Source of the DNA: Bacillota bacterium
GTDB taxonomy: Bacteria; Bacillota; Dethiobacteria; Dethiobacterales; Dethiobacteraceae
Reading direction: 5' to 3'
Length of the DNA stretch: 5,186 nt
Assembly: GCA_012841735.1 (NCBI GenBank)
Contig: DUUE01000342.1
Span: forward strand, 1-5,186
Part shown: piece after piece, positions 3,319 to 5,186 of the stretch
Layout of the letters: each line of letters begins with the position of its first letter
Position numbering within the stretch: position 1 is the first letter of the stretch
Notes under the pieces: model-generated
Databases searched by the model: none
Told to the model about the DNA's origin: nothing
What the model saw: only the letters and a program-made list of their open reading frames with translations
Made by a program: the position numbers and the translations under genes

Positions 3319-5186
3319 TTATTTTTTAATGGGGGCAACCCGGGGCTGAAAAACGGCTTTCAGCAGGACAAGCAGGCCGCCGGCTATTTCAGGGGCGGCG
3401 ACGGCACCCAGAATCAGCAGCCACTGTTTTGCCGACAGGGGCGTGGTGATAAAAACTGCCGCCAGCACAGGATGGTATAGAACCAAAACAAGCAGCACAA
3501 GGGAGGACGCCACGGCGGCCAGCAGCCATGGGTTGGAAAAAATACTGATCTGCCAGACGGACAGTTGCTCGCTGCGGCAGTCAAAAACATAAACCATCTG
3601 GGCTATAATCAGCGTCACAAAAGCCATGGTCCGGGCGGTATCAAGACCGGTGCCCTGCTTGAGGGCAAAAGCAAAAATGAGAACAGTGGTCAGGCCGATA
3701 ACAATACCGCGCCCCAAGATCTTTTCCCACAAACCGCGGGCAAAAACGCCCTCATCCGGGGAACGGGGCTTCCTTTCCATGACATGGCTGTCGGTCGGGT
3801 CCACACCCAGCGCCATGGCCGGCAGGCCGTCTGTTACCAGGTTTATCCAGAGGATCTGGATGGCGCGCAACGGCAGGGGCAATCCTGCCAGCATGGCCAG
3901 GAACATGGTCAGAATCTCTCCCGTATTGCAGGCCAAAAGAAAACGAATGAACTTGCGGATATTGTCATAGATGCCCCGGCCCTCCTCCACCGCATTGACA
4001 ATGGTGGTAAAATTGTCATCAGCCAGGATCATAGCGGCCGCCTCCCTGGTGACATCTGTGCCGCTTTCCCCCATGGCAATGCCGATATCCGCCTCTTTGA
4101 CCGCCGGCGCATCATTAACCCCGTCTCCCGTCATGGCCACAATATGGCCGCGGCGTTTCAGCGCCCGGACAATCCGCAGTTTATGCTCCGGTGTAACCCT
4201 GGCGTAAACATATGTCTGTTCCACCGCCTGCTCCAGCCGGGCATCCGTCATTGCATCCAAATCCCGCCCCGTCAGGACTTTGCCGTGCCGCGGCAAAAGC
4301 TGCAGTGAACGGGCAACCGCCATGGCCGTTGTTTTATGGTCTCCCGTAATCATTACTGTTTTAATACCCGCCGTATGGCATTTGCGGATGGCCGGCAGCA
4401 CTTCGGGGCGCGGCGGATCCAGCATCCCCAAAAGACCGAGAAAAATGAGCTCTTCTTCCCGGTCCCACCCCGCTCCGCCCGTCTGTGGCCTGTAAGCCAC
4501 CGCCAGGTTGCGCAGTGCCAGTGCCGCCATTCTTTCAGTCTGCTGCAGCACCTCCGCCCGCAGGGAACGGGACAGTTCCACTACCCGCCCTGCATGATAA
4601 ATCTGCGTACAACGCTCCAGGATTATTTCCGGTGCTCCCTTTACATACAGGACCTGCCCGTTTTTACCCTCATATAAAACAGACATGCGCTTGCGGGTAC
4701 CGTCAAAAGGCTGCTCCGCAATCCGCCGCAAGTTTTGCTCCAGCTCCTCACGCCACAGGCCAGCCTTTGCTCCCGCCACCAGGAGCGCCCCTTCAGTGGG
4801 ATCACCCTGTATCTCCCAGGCCGCTTCTTTCCGCCGCCACAGCGGCATAACCGGCACACTGCCGCGGACCAGCCTGGCGTTGTTACAGAGGACGGCCGCG
4901 GTCAGAGCCAAAAGCAAAGCAGGTTCGTTCCGGGCTTTAACCGTTCCGCCTTCCCGGATGAAGGCGCCATGGGGAGCATACCCCTCCCCCAGCACACTGT
5001 AATGCCTGCCCCCCGCCCAGATCTCCCTGACATTCATTTTGTTCTGCGTCAGCGTACCGGTTTTGTCCGAACAGATGACGGTGGCGCAACCCAGTGTTTC
5101 CACGGCCGGCAGGCGCCTGACAATGGCGTTTTTTTTCACCATCCGCTGTACACCCACAGCCAGAGCAACGGTAACAACGGCCGGCA
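3319..5186 (-). CDS. yloB: SERCA-type P2A cation-transporting ATPase, probably Ca2+ export (YloB-like), N-terminus outside window
   Basis: Partial gene: 621 codons and the stop are visible, and the frame stays open to the right edge. The GTG at 5157 is internal, because upstream codons continue the M4 helix (PAVVTVALAV). Numbering from that GTG: phosphorylation motif DKTGTLT 31-37 (D31), GDPTEGALL 118-126, FDGTRKRMS 151-159, nucleotide-binding KGAPE 173-177, TGDHKTTA 271-278, TPEHK 322-326, TGDGVNDAP 343-351. In M5, N411 and E414 (CNTGE) and in M6, N439, T442 and D443 (NLVTDG) match the SERCA Ca2+ ligands N768, E771, N796, T799 and D800; the M8 position of SERCA E908 is Q520. The family is usually near 900 residues, so about 280 (M1-M4 and the actuator domain) are missing. 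It would pump Ca2+ out of the cytosol using ATP; Mn2+ cannot be excluded. Position next to yicC matches B. subtilis yloB. Confidence 0.94.
   Translation of the reverse strand, partial: PAVVTVALAVGVQRMVKKNAIVRRLPAVETLGCATVICSDKTGTLTQNKMNVREIWAGGRHYSVLGEGYAPHGAFIREGGTVKARNEPALLLALTAAVLCNNARLVRGSVPVMPLWRRKEAAWEIQGDPTEGALLVAGAKAGLWREELEQNLRRIAEQPFDGTRKRMSVLYEGKNGQVLYVKGAPEIILERCTQIYHAGRVVELSRSLRAEVLQQTERMAALALRNLAVAYRPQTGGAGWDREEELIFLGLLGMLDPPRPEVLPAIRKCHTAGIKTVMITGDHKTTAMAVARSLQLLPRHGKVLTGRDLDAMTDARLEQAVEQTYVYARVTPEHKLRIVRALKRRGHIVAMTGDGVNDAPAVKEADIGIAMGESGTDVTREAAAMILADDNFTTIVNAVEEGRGIYDNIRKFIRFLLACNTGEILTMFLAMLAGLPLPLRAIQILWINLVTDGLPAMALGVDPTDSHVMERKPRSPDEGVFARGLWEKILGRGIVIGLTTVLIFAFALKQGTGLDTARTMAFVTLIIAQMVYVFDCRSEQLSVWQISIFSNPWLLAAVASSLVLLVLVLYHPVLAAVFITTPLSAKQWLLILGAVAAPEIAGGLLVLLKAVFQPRVAPIKK

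Noticed and set aside
3565..4308. A 247-codon open frame on the plus strand, opposite the ATPase gene
   Set aside because: It lies wholly antisense to the catalytic core of a well-conserved P-type ATPase; its translation resembles no family I know and is rich in H, Q, R and G, as expected of a shadow frame in GC-rich coding DNA. No ribosome binding site was evident.
5129..5136. A run of eight A residues in the ATPase coding strand, containing A AAA AAC in a frame suited to -1 slippage
   Set aside because: It encodes the ordinary VKKNA segment of this ATPase family, the downstream frame stays intact to the normal stop, and no stimulatory hairpin was seen.
5155..5157. A GTG at 5157 as the start of the ATPase gene
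   Set aside because: The frame continues upstream to the window edge with codons giving the expected M4 sequence (PAVVTVALAV), so the real start is outside the window.

Overview
The window looks like housekeeping chromosome from an endospore-forming (or ancestrally spore-forming) member of the Bacillota, probably a clostridial-type lineage of moderately high GC. The evidence is a RemA (DUF370) gene, which is essentially a Bacillota marker, a SpoIIM-family membrane protein, strong GGAGG ribosome binding sites throughout, and a gene order matching the yloB-yloC-remA-gmk-rpoZ-(coaBC)-priA locus of Bacillus subtilis. The genus cannot be fixed from the sequence. I see no mobile element, CRISPR array, tRNA, rRNA or phage gene.

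Layout from right to left, in the direction of transcription of the minus-strand genes: a SERCA-type P2A cation (probably Ca2+) ATPase that enters from beyond the right edge (partial, 3319-5186); the YicC/YloC-family endoribonuclease (2371-3252); remA (1978-2250), gmk (1343-1960) and rpoZ (1149-1346), packed so tightly that they must form one operon; and, at the left edge, the N-terminal part of priA (1-382). Between rpoZ and priA, a single plus-strand gene (501-1106) encodes a five-helix SpoIIM/DUF95-family membrane protein. It occupies the slot that coaBC holds in B. subtilis. It is divergent from priA and convergent with rpoZ, and a hairpin at 1110-1135 can terminate transcription from both sides.

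Candidate promoters: one upstream of the SpoIIM-family gene, which can be read as a sigma-A or a sigma-E type site; one in the yicC-remA gap, which would drive remA-gmk-rpoZ; and a weaker one in the ATPase-yicC gap. No convincing priA promoter is visible.

The minus-strand genes are general-maintenance functions: ion homeostasis, RNA turnover, a DNA-binding regulator of matrix genes, GMP phosphorylation, the RNA polymerase omega subunit and replication restart. Their proximity is an old conserved arrangement rather than a pathway. I find no convincing undescribed system here. The points worth a second look are the SpoIIM-family gene in the usual coaBC position, and its promoter.
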